Source: Paramacrobiotus richtersi (taxonomy: Eukaryota > Tardigrada > Eutardigrada > Parachela > Macrobiotidae). From it: a DNA stretch of 36,675 nucleotides. The translations under genes were made by a program, and so were the position numbers. The notes under the pieces were generated by a model. That model was given only the letters and a program-made list of their open reading frames with translations. It searched no databases and was not told the origin of the DNA. The DNA is taken from positions 1-36,675 of the forward strand of contig JAQGAU010000165.1 in the NCBI GenBank assembly GCA_034698045.1, in the 5' to 3' direction. Of this stretch, positions 11,287-22,859 are shown in pieces (the stretch's first letter is position 1; each line of letters begins with the position of its first letter).

Positions 11287-14200
11287 ATGCTTGGGAGCAT
11301 AACACCGAATTTTGTGTATCTGATGGTTGTTTTCGGCGCGGCAGCGGTTCGAGGTCAAAATATGCGAGTATGTGTATTCAAAAACAGTTTCGCCAAGGAT
11401 CTTGTGTTTGACTACAGTAAAACTGGTGCGGCGGTGGAACTGGCGTTAGATTATGTGGTCAATGATGGAATTCTTCCTAGCGGAGTCAGATTGGACCTTT
11501 TTGGTATTGAACTGGGTTCTGATTGTCCGGAACAGGGTCATGCGCAAAATTATGCGTTGGATTTGTGGAATAGAGGGATTACCTGCAATATTTACATCGG
11601 TCCTGGTAAGATCATGCTCTCGAAAGCCGAAACAAATCTTGCTGTTTGAGCTGTCAGTTTTTCGACCGAAGCGAAGCTGAGGTCCTCTATACTCAGCCAA
11701 AACTGATTTCGTGTTGTGTAGTTGTCGGTCGGTGAGTCAAGAAAATAAAATTAAAAAAATATCAATCAAATTATTCATTAATATTAATAAAAAATAATAC
11801 TGAATGACGTTGAACAATACTATAAACAATATTGAATAGTTTTCTGGTTTCTCGCTAGGGTCTCCTTCGTGCAGCCTTTGGCGAGTGCACTTACCTACAG
11901 TATAGCTAGTTATATGTGATTCCGTGTTCTAAACAGCACACCGAATTTCTATAGTTTCGAAGTGCTTTTTAATATTTTGGACATCCCCCGGGACGTATGT
12001 ACGTAATATATGTGATCGTATAATGTCTGTATTTATTCCTTTCATAAAAAATGCGCTGGTACACACAGACAACTAACTGTTTTGAAACGTTCTGGTTATG
12101 ACATCCAGTATGATCTAGCTCATTCTCCCGCGCCTTAATACTCGGCATAGCGCCCAAAACTGCGGCCGCATTGTCTTTAACAATAGCAACAGCAGAACAT
12201 TGTTTTAAAAATGAACTCGAACGTAGGCTCAAGGTTTCCCAAAAAGCTTTACGACCTAAGAACTTAAACTTCGCCGAATCGCTAACAACACCCCAAAATG
12301 GTCCATTTTTTAAAGAATTTGAATGGTCCATTTCATAGGTTGTACAGCGGACGTGGAGAATGTCTACGATGTGTCCGACTTCCTTCGCATACCTTTGATA
12401 GGGCTATCGGGAGCGGGTGTCGGCGCCGGGACCAGTCTAGCTGATTATCCGGCGTTGATCAGGATGTCCGTCACCCACACCAATACAGCTTCGGTGTTAT
12501 TTCGTTTCTTCGCCTATTTCAACTACACCAACGTTGCTTTTGTTGTGGACCGTGCTGACCGTTTCTACACGGACATGTACAATGTCATTCAAGGGACGAT
12601 TATGCGACAAAGACAGCCGAATTTATTCCCGATATTTCGTCAGTTTAATAGCAGACGAACCTATGCTAAAGACAGCATCAGAGCAATTTTCAGGGATATT
12701 GAACAATCCGCGCGAGGTATGCACACTAGTTAACTTATCTGAAATTATGTTTTTTACACCATGGGAATATAATGTTTAGTGGTCTGCTTGCTGGCAAACG
12801 GAATTACAGTTAGGAAGCTGATGGTAAGTAAAAGAACTACAAATTTACAAAAAATATCGGACTACTTATAATGTTACTGTATTCATACAAATTTCTTTTC
12901 TGTCAGATCAGAGCGGCTATGCTTAACATGACTTCCAGTGATTACGTAAGTACCGGGTATACAGTTGATACCTCAGACCAACGATCAAACGTTCTAATGT
13001 GGAGACATTAATATTGTACTTACTTTGAAGTTTGAACTACTTTTTAAACAAAAATGTTATAGGTTAACATCTTTTATTATGCAGTTACTCTAAGTCAAGT
13101 GATCTACAGTTTTGAAATGTTTTGCTGGAAATTCTGTGTGGGTAAAGCATGGAGCGGGATGTGGTGCTACGTTTTGCTTGCGCCCTATAGCAAGCACTAG
13201 CTGTTTCAAAGCTTAAAATGCATTTAAAAATGTCCGAAAATTACAATGCTATAAGGCTCGTTTTGGTTTAGAACATCTGTGCTTAATTATATGAGCATTT
13301 TACAACGCCTTAATCAGCGGGCAGATACTTCCTTTAGGTTTATTTGGCCATAGAACTGTTCCAAAGCGCTTCCTGGGGTCAATTTACTTGGAAGACATAT
13401 AACGAGGACGATAACGTAAGACCGCATAGACCTTTAATGTTTTGGGGACTTTTGCTATAACCCTTTTCGAAGTTTCCTTCTGATCGTTGAACTATGAACA
13501 ACTTGTGCTCTTTCCAGATTGCTCAGCAGGCATTTTCGTCTTTATTGCTCGTGTCCTATAAGCAGACCGTTTCTGCAGTGCAAGATCAATTTGAGAAGAA
13601 GATCAAGGAGCGTTCCAAGAAATACGGCTACATTTATGGATCACAGGAAAGGGTACCCTGATACGCACGCTTGTTTTCAGTAATATTAGCAGTTTCTTGG
13701 AGTATTGAGCTTGTAAATTGGTTGATTACCAGGTCGAAGTCGTGGCCACACATTTTTATGACGCAATTGTCCTGTATGCTTCACTTTTGGCCACTCTCGT
13801 CGCAATGGGAAAGAATATTACGGATAACGAAATGCTCTGGAAGATATCGAGCAATTACAGTTTCGTTAGTCCGTTGGATGGACTGGTGCAGTTAGATGCC
13901 TACGGGGATCGCCTCAACGATTACGCCATCAAGAAATTCAGCAGCGATTCAGCTAGATTTGAGGTATCCGATCTTTACGTTCGTAAAGATGTATGTATGT
14001 ACAGTATACCTAGCAAACATGTATGCAAGAAATTGTGCGCGTTTCTTATTCTATACAGCCATTTCTTGAAATTCCTTTCGCCACCAGAAGTATTCAGATT
14101 GTGGACAAAGTTACATGGAAAGACGACGACGATTCCTTACCACCAAATACTCCAGTATGCGGGTTCCGTGGCGAAAACCCGGAATGTGCGGTTCAAAAAG

Positions 14201-17200
14201 GTGCAGTGATAACGCTTATGTAACGTTTTTGGTTACGTATCACTGAGCATGGTGAGTGTATACTGCGCTCGTTTCAGGGTCGGTATGGAATACCGGAACG
14301 ATTTCGACCGTCATAATTGTCCCACTAGTCATTCTGATTCTGGGATGCTCCATAGCGCGCTACGTCATAGAAAGGTCAACGAAGGAAACGATGTCGTAAT
14401 CGATAAAATCGTATACGTCTTAGAGTTTGTTGACATGATTATCGGTTATAGATATTTTAAAAATACATATGATCCTTACTGGTGGCGGATATTTGAGCAC
14501 GAACTACGAGAACCTAGCAGTGACGGAACGACAGTTATTAATCCGCATCATCGGAGCAATTCATCGTTCTCAGCAACACGGTTTACTACGACAAGCAAGG
14601 TAATCGGTTGCTTCACAAATTATACATTCCGAATTTACATAATGTTACGGTGGCTATATTTTAATTTTATTTATTTTACATACTGTAATGGAATTTATAT
14701 CTCGTTATGAGCAGCATCTGGTCGAAGATGAATTAATCATTAATGCATAGGGAATTGTTCAGATTATCATGGCTCACAATTAGATTATGGATTTTTCAGG
14801 ATAATAGTATAAAGTTTAAGGATGGTGTATCGGCCGTGAAATCCAATTTCGCCACCAGCTCGCTGTATCCCACTTGTAACCAGATATTCGTTTACAACGG
14901 GATTACTGTCGCAGCTACCGAACTACCACTTCCGCATAAAAGATCCAATATGGAGATCGTGCAAGCTTTGTTTCCAGTAAATTTTGTATACGCTAAACAT
15001 GCCCTTGAAAAAAATACTGATGACGCATTAGAACATTACAAAACTATTCTATATATTCCCTTGTCATAATTATTATAGTTGCGACGCATCCAGCACGTTA
15101 ATCTCCAAGAATTTTACGGAATCGAAGTCAACAACGAAAACCTATGTGTATCCCATCTCGGTGAATTATGCCAGAAAGGAAATCTCGCCGTTTTATTAAA
15201 GAGCACTTCTATCAAACTGGACGATGCGTTCAAAATATCCCTTGCTCAAAATCTCGTTACCGTAGGTACTCTTTCATCTACACACAATCTTTGTCTCACA
15301 AAGCGCATTGTATTACAGGGATTAAGTTACTTACACACCTCTCCAGTCGGCAGTCACGGGTTTCTATCGGAAACCACCTGTCTGATTGACTCGCGTTTTA
15401 CGCTAAAAATATCAGCGCACGGACTCGATGTGTTCCGCAACGAAGCGGAATTCTTGCCGCCTGCCAGCGACGCCGATCTGGGTACTTATTACGATTATTT
15501 GTGGCGTGCTCCGGAATTCCTCCGTAAACAAATGGGACCAAGGGGAACGCAGCCGGGTGATGTATATAGTCTGGGTATTTTAATGCATCAGATTGTTTTG
15601 GAGAAGCCTCCTTTTGGAAACCCGGTTCATGAACGACGGTATGTCGAGGATGAAGCCAAGATCAAAGACATCGTTACGGAGGTATTAATTTAAGCTAGGT
15701 AGTTAATAAAAAAAATAAAAATTATTATTAAAAAAAATTAAAGGTAGAAAAAAATAAAATTAGAAAAAGATTACTTATAGAAAATATCACTAATTCTTAT
15801 AAAAATTAGTACACATCGAGAAATCGATGATTTGCTATCAAATCAATGGTTTTTAAATTACCTTGTATAGGATTAACACTTTTTTGTTGAATTAGAGCTA
15901 AACAAGCATGTAAATGTCAACGGCCGAAATTAACTGGTATAATAAAAAGTCATTTCTGTTAAGGTGAAAAGAGGATCGCCTCCATTACGTCCACGCGTTG
16001 TCCGAAATGTTGGACCACCTTTTATGTGGGACCTAATGGAGCAGTGCTGGCTGGAAAATCCGATTGAACGACCAACAATACATAAAGTACAGGAAGTAAT
16101 TAATAAGCGTGCGCCGCAATCAAGCGGCGATCGCGTTACCGATCACCTAATCAAACGGATGGAAGGCTATGCAACATCACTAGAGGAGGAAGTCGAACAC
16201 AAGACCAGACAGTTCATGGAGGAAAAGCAGCGTGGCGAAGAGATTCTCGGTCGAATGTTGCCCAGGTATGGGGTCTTTTCGTCCAGCAAGTTCTACCCAT
16301 TTATCTTATTTTTTTGCACCATTTTGTCGATACGTGTCCGCATGAACTGACTTAACCAAAAAATAAAACGCTTTTTGACGTAGTTTCAAGGACAATATGT
16401 TTTCGAACAGGAAGAAACAACAGAGATAGTAAATTATTAAATGTTATCTTAAAATTGTGCTAATAAAATTGTTGAAAATATTGTAAAATTAGTATTATTA
16501 TTGTAACAATAATATTCTAAAATAAGTATTATTATTAATATTTTTCAGTATTAGAATTATTTCAGCATTAGTATTTGCATATGGTAACGGTTCCATTGCT
16601 GCAAAGATTGTAGTTATGTACTAAATCTGTAGCAAGCTATCACAAATTGTGGTACGCATAATACCGTAATTCAATCCCATAAAAACTTGCAGGAACGTTG
16701 CACGAGCTATCACGGAAGGAGCGCAAATCCAGCCGGAAATATTCAGCAGTACAACCATATTTTTCAGTCATTTGGAGGGCTTTGATGGGATCATCAGTAA
16801 AGCGGCTAACCCTGTGGATATCACCACCATATTGAATAATTTCTACGTCATCTGTGATGCCATAATCGATAAATTTGATGTCTATAAGGTCGAAGTCGTA
16901 ACCGACGCCTATATGGTACACAAAACGGCCATTAACTGCATCGCAAAAGGTTACGGATTGTTGATGTGACCTTTGGGTTACAGATCGTCAGCGGACTGCC
17001 GAATCCCAACGGAACTGAGCATGCCAGTATTACGGCCGCCATGGCACTGCAGCTGGCCAGGAAGGTGAACGGGAGTGTTGTTGTTGGGTTTCATGAGAGT
17101 CCCTGTCAGCTCCGAATTGGGATGAATTCCGGTAAGGAAACCATTAATCACATCCCACATGAACCATAAACAGATTATGCTGCGCTTAAGCACATATATA

Positions 17201-17974
17201 TAAAGATATTCAAAATCCATAAGGTGTAATTGAAGGGGTCATTAACATCGCTATATGCTGACGGAAAACTTGAACTTGAAGGTCCTTGCGTGGCGGGAAT
17301 TATAGGGATCAAGCTTCCTCGGTATTGTCTGTAAGTCGTCCTCAAAGACAACAGGATGTCCATTTTTTTGGTCCTACGTTCATTAAGAAAATTGAATTGA
17401 ACTAATTGGTTCGTTTGTCAAGTGTTCGTTTGACTTAAAAGATATTAATACATATACAGATGTATAAGGTGAATGTAAATTGTAAAGTATCGAGAAAATT
17501 AAGCTAACTGTACGTATACGTAAGTGAGCATCTTTGTATATAAATATATTATGCGTGCGATTTTTTTTCGGCACAGATTTGGAGATACCGTAAACATTGC
17601 TTCCAGAATGGAATCTAGCGGTCAAGGTAACAAAAATTAGTTTTTGAAATGATGAAAAAATTCGCATCGATATGTTAGGCTGGATTATCAAACAGCAGAT
17701 GGGGCAATAATAATATGTTACAGCGGGAAGAATTCACGTCAGTTCATCGACGTATGAACTGTTACAAGCGTATACGGATTTTCGCCTGTCATGCCGCGGC
17801 GATACCCACATCAAAGTAAACGCATCGTACAATTATGATAGTTATCTTGCAGCTACATGAAGTGATTTTACTACATAATAAATAATTTAAATTCTCTGGT
17901 TTTTGTAGTAGCTTGATTATTTGCAGGGAAAGGGTTTGATGACTACGTACTGGCTGCATGGATACAACGTCTAA
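11287..17974 (+). CDS. Receptor (membrane) guanylyl cyclase
   Basis: Twenty exons with continuous phase: 11287..11605, 12339..12716, 12780..12823, 12907..12945, 13338..13415, 13518..13652, 13733..13990, 14098..14200, 14278..14374, 14452..14599, 14800..14976, 15079..15261, 15319..15681, 15964..16265, 16693..16915, 16984..17131, 17282..17330, 17577..17626, 17724..17815, 17927..17974. Total 3234 nt, 1077 aa, normal for the family. Order: signal peptide; ANF-receptor-type ligand-binding domain (IYIGPGCTA, TPVCGFRGENPEC at its end); membrane span STVIIVPLVILILGCSIA; kinase-homology domain (LRRIQHVNLQEFYGI, GLSYLHTS, DVYSLGILMHQIV, MEQCWLENPIERPTI); coiled-coil linker (EEEVEHKTRQFMEEKQRGEE); cyclase domain ([72 protein letters not shown]). 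It would convert GTP to cGMP on ligand binding. The kinase domain lacks VAIK Lys, HRD and DFG, as expected. In the cyclase the first metal Asp (FSD) is His, so activity is doubtful. The joint 13990/14098 is the least certain splice. Confidence 0.92.
11735..11840. repeat. AT-rich low-complexity tract
   Basis: Runs of A and T with repeated TAATA/TTAAT words inside intron 1 of the guanylyl cyclase gene. No coding content. Confidence 0.6.
11969..12331 (-). pseudogene. Possible hAT-type transposase fragment
   Basis: A 120-residue minus-strand frame lies wholly inside intron 1 of the guanylyl cyclase gene. It contains VAIVKDNAAAVLGAMPSI and, about 15 residues on, HTGCHNQNVSKQLVV. That order recalls the hAT transposase segment with a DNA-x-N motif followed by a GC-x-H-x-LN-L motif, but several hallmark residues differ. 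No terminal repeats or target duplication were found. Too short and diverged to be active; it may simply be a chance open frame. Confidence 0.25.
15685..15780. repeat. A-rich low-complexity tract
   Basis: Repeated AATAAAAA/AAAATTA words in the intron between the kinase-homology exons of the guanylyl cyclase gene. Confidence 0.6.
16425..16570. repeat. AT-rich low-complexity tract
   Basis: ATTATT/AATAAT-rich stretch in the intron before the first cyclase-domain exon. Confidence 0.55.
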
Positions 17975-18294
17975 TTTCGGCGTTTTCGTGTCCTGTAACT
18001 TTTAACATGTAAAAAATAACTTTTAACCTCGTTTTCGTGTTTTTTTATTGTGTCTGTATTCCCTGATCCCTACTGCCAGTCTAGTATACTTTCTTGCCAA
18101 ACCACTGTTGGGGACTTCTCTAGGATTAAAATGCTTTTTTTCTGCTGGTAAATTTGCACACATTTAGCCAGATTATGGAAATGTACAATGCAAAACCTTC
18201 CAGATAAACCAAAACTACCCATAATTGTTTCCTTTTTGAAATCAAAGAGGTTTTTTTACTAACAGTCTCATAATCACTGAAATATGAATTTTAG
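17975..18294. other. Intergenic downstream of guanylyl cyclase
   Basis: 3' UTR and spacer. No gene was recognised before the TEP-like relic exon that follows. Confidence 0.5.
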
Positions 18295-18452
18295 CAACAT
18301 TTGATACTACCGTCATGACTGTTATCGTAACACCAACAGCAAATACTTCCCTGTTTGTTAGTCTCCGGGATGGCCTTACTACGCTAAAAATTGGCAATGA
18401 TATTGTTTCCGTAATTAGCCGGGTTTGTACTAATTCTTACGATGCGCAGTAA
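18295..18452 (+). pseudogene. TEP/A2M-like relic exon (MG4-MG5 junction)
   Basis: After an acceptor-like gaattttag, one frame reads TFDTTVMTVIVTPTANTSLF, then VSLRDGLTTLKIGNDIVS and VISRVCTNSYDAQ before a TAA stop. The T-x-S-LF-x(n)-LKIG-x-D pattern matches the strand pair after macroglobulin domain 4 of thioester proteins (family pattern S-NSYLQ...LKVGDEV). It also aligns with the intact TEP gene here at about 29000-29130 (DNALFLAYPSGVLLIRVETG, NGSNVTFKIV). No other TEP exon was found nearby, so it is a solitary decayed remnant. It could be a real exon of an unrecognised gene. Confidence 0.4.
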
Positions 18453-18784
18453 TGCTGTTTGAAAATTACGGATCCCCTAGAATTATCCGTACGACGGCAT
18501 CGCGATAATTTCTTCCTGTGGCTCTGTTTCCGTACTAAAAAACCGGAGCTGCAGCGTAGCAGAATGCTTTGTGCATAAGGTAATTGTACTCCAACAGTCA
18601 GCAAACAAATATCATTAACATTGTTTGGCATTACTCATAAACCGAGCCTTCCGGACATAGAGCTCCTTTGAATTGCTCGCCTTCTACCTGTGATTAAACA
18701 AGTAGAAAGTCAAGTTTTCCAAGCAAAAAACGGCATTGACGAGCTGTTTTACAAGAATAGCCGTCAGGTGCATAAGCCGGTATG
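18453..18784. other. Upstream region of MNNL-like copy B
   Basis: No convincing gene was seen; only short frames. It ends at the copy B TATA element. Confidence 0.5.
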
Positions 18785-18792
18785 TATTTAAG
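18785..18792 (+). promoter_or_regulatory. TATA-like element of copy B
   Basis: TATTTAAG followed by CACAC, 57 bp before the copy B start codon. Copy D has TATATAAGCACAC at the matching place. Confidence 0.5.
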
Positions 18793-18848
18793 CACACTGA
18801 ACCGGTTGCTTTAGATCACAGAAAGCGACTCGTGGGTTTTATTTCACA

Positions 18849-20225
18849 ATGCATCCTTTGTCCGTTTTTATCACCGCAACCCTGTGTTCCTTGGCATCAG
18901 CCATTCCCGGACCATGGGATCTCATGCAGGATGCCTGGGATCTCAAGAAAACCAAAGTTTCGGGAAACTTCCGCATTGAGGCTCTTATTATATCGATGGC
19001 GAATCCAAGGGGCACAACCCGACGCTGGATGCCGTGTGATTTAGTCGCCGGGAAATGCGATCCATTGATTAAAGTTGCCATCGATTAGTAAGTAATGTTT
19101 CCCTATAAATTCAGAAATCCGTGGTGATTGAATATGATGCTCGCAAAGGGATAAAGAATTATTTCGGAATTAGCATTGTACGAGGCTATAATTATGTGAA
19201 ACTCTAGTCTGCGTATTTTATTGAACAGGAAAATTCTTTTTCATGTAATTTATTAACACATTTTTGACATTGATTAGTTTGTTTAATAAAAAATTTCGTG
19301 GAACTCAGAGAGATGATATTGTTCAAGGTCTCATAATTCTTGACTTGCCTGTCACGTATTTTGCACCGAACGGCAGTTCTGCATTACTGTAGACAAACCA
19401 ATTTACAAATGTGTGTGTTTTTCTTTAGTAATACTCCAAACTATGATTTCGGCAAAGACTCCGTTCCATACAGCCGGTTTTTGACCATCTGGGACGGATC
19501 GGGCGAGAACAGCGTAGATATTAATAAAATCGTCAGCAAAGATGTATGCAAGCACAGCACACGTGTAAGTGACCGTACGTACGTACGTTATAGAAAAGTC
19601 TCTTTTATTTATCTACTTGAATTTACAATGATCACGAATGCCAGTAATCACAATCACAGATACGTGTAATTATACTGCATGTAGCGGCACATATAATATT
19701 ATGACGATTGGTCCCCGTTGGCGGTATGGCCAGTGTTTTCTAACATCAACTGTTTTACACTTGCAGAAAGTTAACGTGAGGATACTAGCGAAGGACAAAG
19801 GTGAGTGTACAGCTGGTTGCATCTTTTCTAAACATTTGTGTAATAACTCCTTATTCTGCTAGCGAATATATCTCATCACCGTTGTTACAACTTACAAGCA
19901 CAAAACATACGACTATTATTGCACCGATATACGAAGGCTATTATAAAAAATTCTTCACAGAAAAGTAGTATAGGCTGTTTTCGTAGACATTGGGCGGGAT
20001 GACACAATCGATCACTGGAGCTGTTTTATTGAGACCACACCCGGCCCGGCACCCGATGAGAAATCGGCCCAGTGGTCCGACGAGAGGACTTGCAATGGTC
20101 ACAACAGTGCGCACAAAATAGTGTGGAAATACCGGTGGTTCTTCGTTCCTGAGAACGAGTGCAAAGAGATTGACGGCAGCAGTGGTATCATTCGACGATA
20201 TATTCCCCTCTGGGGTCGAAAGTAG
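18849..20225 (+). CDS. Secreted MNNL/C2-like protein, copy B
   Basis: Four exons: 18849..19087, 19429..19564, 19767..19800, 19987..20225; 648 nt, 215 aa. Exons 2 and 3 are exactly the size of those in copy A, and the phases are identical. The signal peptide ends in SA, followed by IPGPWDL. Core motifs: NFRIEALIISMANPRGTTRR, MPCDLVAGKCDP, DFGKDSVPYSRFLTIWDG, DVCKHST, KVNVRILAKDKD, DHWSCFIETT, AQWSDERTCNGHNSAHK, WKYRWFFVPENECKE, GSSGIIRRY. Six cysteines after the signal peptide could make three disulfides. The proposed fold is the MNNL/C2 domain of Notch ligands without DSL or EGF parts. Copy B lacks the 68-bp intron that splits the last exon of copy A. A ligand- or lipid-binding extracellular role is possible but is inference only. 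Confidence 0.88.
19573..19587. repeat. (ACGT)n palindromic microsatellite
   Basis: CGTACGTACGTACGT within intron 2 of copy B, a short self-complementary repeat. Confidence 0.6.
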
Positions 20226-20830
20226 CGTTCGCTGAGTAATAATAATCTTGTAGACTACTGATGTGGATAAAGGTCATTGTTAGCACATTTCGCACGAATT
20301 GCGACTGTCATTAGATAGCGGCCCCGTTGTTAGTTAAAAGCACGCTCAAAGTTTGGAGTACTTAATTGACTTTGTCTGGTGGTGATAAACTGGCAGCTGT
20401 TTCTGTCGTTGTTTTATGATCCATTTGCCCACAAAAACCGGTATTTCGATATGTTCCAGCTGACATTTATAACGGACTTGCTGTGAGAATTTTCGAGATT
20501 TCATCTCGCGACTGTCGGTTGAACAACCGCCAGCAAGTTTTTCTGGAACACCGTTTCCAGCAATTACAGTCGGTCTATAGTAACACAACCAGACAGCATT
20601 AAATTTAATGCTAAATCACGATTCTACACGGATTTTTCTATACGTAGCGATCAGTGGTCAACAGATATCATTCTGCCATTATGAACTGCAGTTTCGGGTT
20701 TAACAACAATAAAAGCCCTGTGCTTGCATGTTTCGCTTTCAAAATGTACATTTCGGCTACATAGCAGACTACGGTTGGAAGACGACTGATGGTCGATCAG
20801 GGATTTGTTGTAAAATTTTACAGCATTATT
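19801..20830. repeat. Duplicated segment, member 1 (with 21720-22880)
   Basis: The last intron, last exon and 3' flank of copy B are repeated about 2 kb downstream. Shared landmarks: GGTGAGTGTACAGCT against GGTGGGTGTACAGCT; TATCTCATCACCGTTG in both introns; the last exon; and in the flank GGTGGTGATAAACT-x-AGCTGTTTCTGTC against GGTGGCGATAAACT-x-AGCTGTTTCTGTC. Identity falls with distance from the exon. Confidence 0.65.
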
Positions 20831-21099
20831 TTCAGGCAGGACACCTGGCGTCAAGGGAGCGTAAATAAAACCGGACGAAATTTTTGTTTAAATTTTTATT
20901 CGCCAACAGCCATCAAAATCTGATAAAGCTAGCGCACTGTAAAACTAAAAATTTGCATCATTTCAAACATCATAAAACCATCCAAAAAATCTTGAAATTT
21001 TGGATTTGCAAACATGTTCGAAATGTATGTATCATAAACGACCTGGCCGTGAGTCCAAGTGGGAAATCTCATGTACTTTCGTTCCAGAGCACTTTAATG
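20226..21099. other. 3' flank of copy B, no gene
   Basis: Contains the first part of the duplicated flank and AT-rich sequence. Open frames on either strand have no recognisable content. Confidence 0.5.
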
Positions 21100-21345
21100 A
21101 GTTTAGTTGCTGTGGTAGCCTTATGGCGGAAATGCGCAAACCCAGGAAGTTTCGAACTCACATAGATTGACTTTTGTTATCCAAAGAATCGAGAAACAGC
21201 TCGGTCAGAATGATCTGATCGATGTTACTATAGTACGCCATTACTGTTAAATTGTAATCTATTTTTATCATTGCTTTGACTGTTATGGAGGAAAGTCAGG
21301 CATTACGCTCGCAAATAAGGATTCAGTAAGTATTGCTGTATCAGC
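21100..21345 (+). pseudogene. Relic of a TEP gene promoter and first exon
   Basis: This block is similar to 24120-24320, the upstream region and signal-peptide exon of the intact TEP gene. Matches include ACCCAGGAAG/AACCAGGAAG, TTGTTATCCAAAGAATCGAG/CTGTTATCCCAAGTATTGAG, CTCGGTCAGAATGA/TTCGCTCAGAATGA, then the exon. The relic reads IFIIALTVMEESQALRSQ where the intact gene reads VFSMALTDRNKTQAFRLQ, and both are followed by GTAAGTATT. The relic has lost the start ATG in frame, has an extra 10 bp before the donor, and runs into a stop. No further TEP exon follows before pseudogene C. Confidence 0.65.
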
Positions 21346-21704
21346 TTTACGCCGGAGCCTTCAGCCACTTCATAAAACTAAAATCTAACATGGTATACAG
21401 GATGGAATGTACAGAAGAACTGTCGCAACCTTTTTCAGTTGGCTGAAACAACTTCGCGATGTCATAGTCAGCCATTGTGTGTCATCAGCTAGAGTCTAAA
21501 GCAAGGATGGTGGATCGATTTGCGAAAAGACTGAATAACTCGTCACCGTTTGTACTGGCGTTATAACAAAAAGTTGCCCCAGACAGCTATGATTTAGTTG
21601 ACTTTATTGAAATAAGGAGTATATTTTTGCGAATTTTCATTTGCATCGCCCGTTTGTTATGCTGTCGACACAAATTTAATGATCGTGAATAAAAATCCCT
21701 GGAC

Positions 21705-22159
21705 TTGAGGATATTAGCGTAGGACAAAGGTGGGTGTACAGCTACTAAAGTAGTCGCATCCTTCCCAAGCGTGTGTGCAATAAGTATTTATTCAGCCAGA
21801 GAAAATATCCATCAACCTGTATCTCATCACCGTTGTCACAATCGCAAAAACAGAGGATCGTTATTAACAACAGAGGACTATTATAAGACTATTAAACTTC
21901 TGCATACAAAAAGTAATTTAAACTGTGTTCTGCATAGACGTTATACGGGATAACACAATCAATCACTGGAACTTTTAACTGTTTTATCGAGACCACACCC
22001 GGCCCGGCAGCCAATGAGAAATCGGCGCAGCGGACCGAAGAGAAGACCTGCAGTGGTCACAACAGTGCCCACAAAATAACGTGGAAGTACCGGTGGTTCT
22101 TCGTTCCTGAGAACGAGTGCAAAGAGACTGATGGTAGCAGTGGTATCATTCGATGATAC
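21705..22159 (+). pseudogene. MNNL-like pseudogene (copy C), last two exons only
   Basis: Exon 3 equivalent, about 21705..21728, reads like copy B (GGATATTAGCGTAGGACAAAG) but has an in-frame TAG. Exon 4 equivalent, about 21942..22159, is very close to copy B (GAGACCACACCCGGCCCGGC and onward) but has an insertion after the DHW codons that creates a TAA, a Trp-to-Arg change in the QWSDE motif, and an early TGA (CGATGA) in place of the final RRY codons. Exons 1 and 2 were not found. The closeness to copy B at both exon and intron level shows a recent local duplication that then died. Confidence 0.85.
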
Positions 22160-22859
22160 ACTCCTTTCTTTGGTCCAAAGTGATCGCGAAATAATTCCAA
22201 CATGTTGTACTGGTGTAGACAGTCTCTAGTACGTTTATGCTATCGAATGTCGCTGAAATGGTTAAAAAATATGTTTTCACCAGATTTTCGGTAATCGGTA
22301 CTGCTGTTTACTAAAGATACGCTCACGGTTTAGAGTCATTTGATCGTGTACACGATCGCCACTATAGGTGGTGGCGATAAACTTTGAGCTGTTTCTGTCA
22401 TGATCACCTCCTGATGACAACATAATCCCCAAAAGCCCGTGCCTTATCATATGTTTGGTACAGCAGTTCCGATTTCACGAGGAATAGCTTGTAAAAACTA
22501 AAAAATCTTCTGAACTAGTACTCGTACTATATTAAAAAAAAGATTCCGTAGAGTCCTGGACAAGATATCCTTGACTGTTGATTCTAGTCTTTTATAAACT
22601 TTCTCGCAAGATATTTGATCAAACAATCACAGTCGATACATCTACTAATACTTCTAAAAAGCAGCGAACATTAAACAACGAGGTTACCTACTTTGTATGG
22701 GATGGTTCTAAACGAAACGACCACTGGTCAAGCTGACATCCGCCTGCATCATGATCTGGTATGACAGCAATGACAGCCTTGCGTCTAGCTGTGTTTCTTT
22801 GCAAGAATTCGCCACTCGGTTAAAGTGAAATTTCGGTTGTAAAACCACTGATTACGCAG
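22160..22859. other. 3' flank of pseudogene C, no gene
   Basis: Continues the duplicated flank shared with 20226-20830 (member 2 of the segmental repeat). No coding content was recognised. Confidence 0.5.

Noticed and set aside
21709..22159. MNNL-like copy C as a functional gene
   Set aside because: It has in-frame stops, an insertion, loss of a core Trp and no first two exons.
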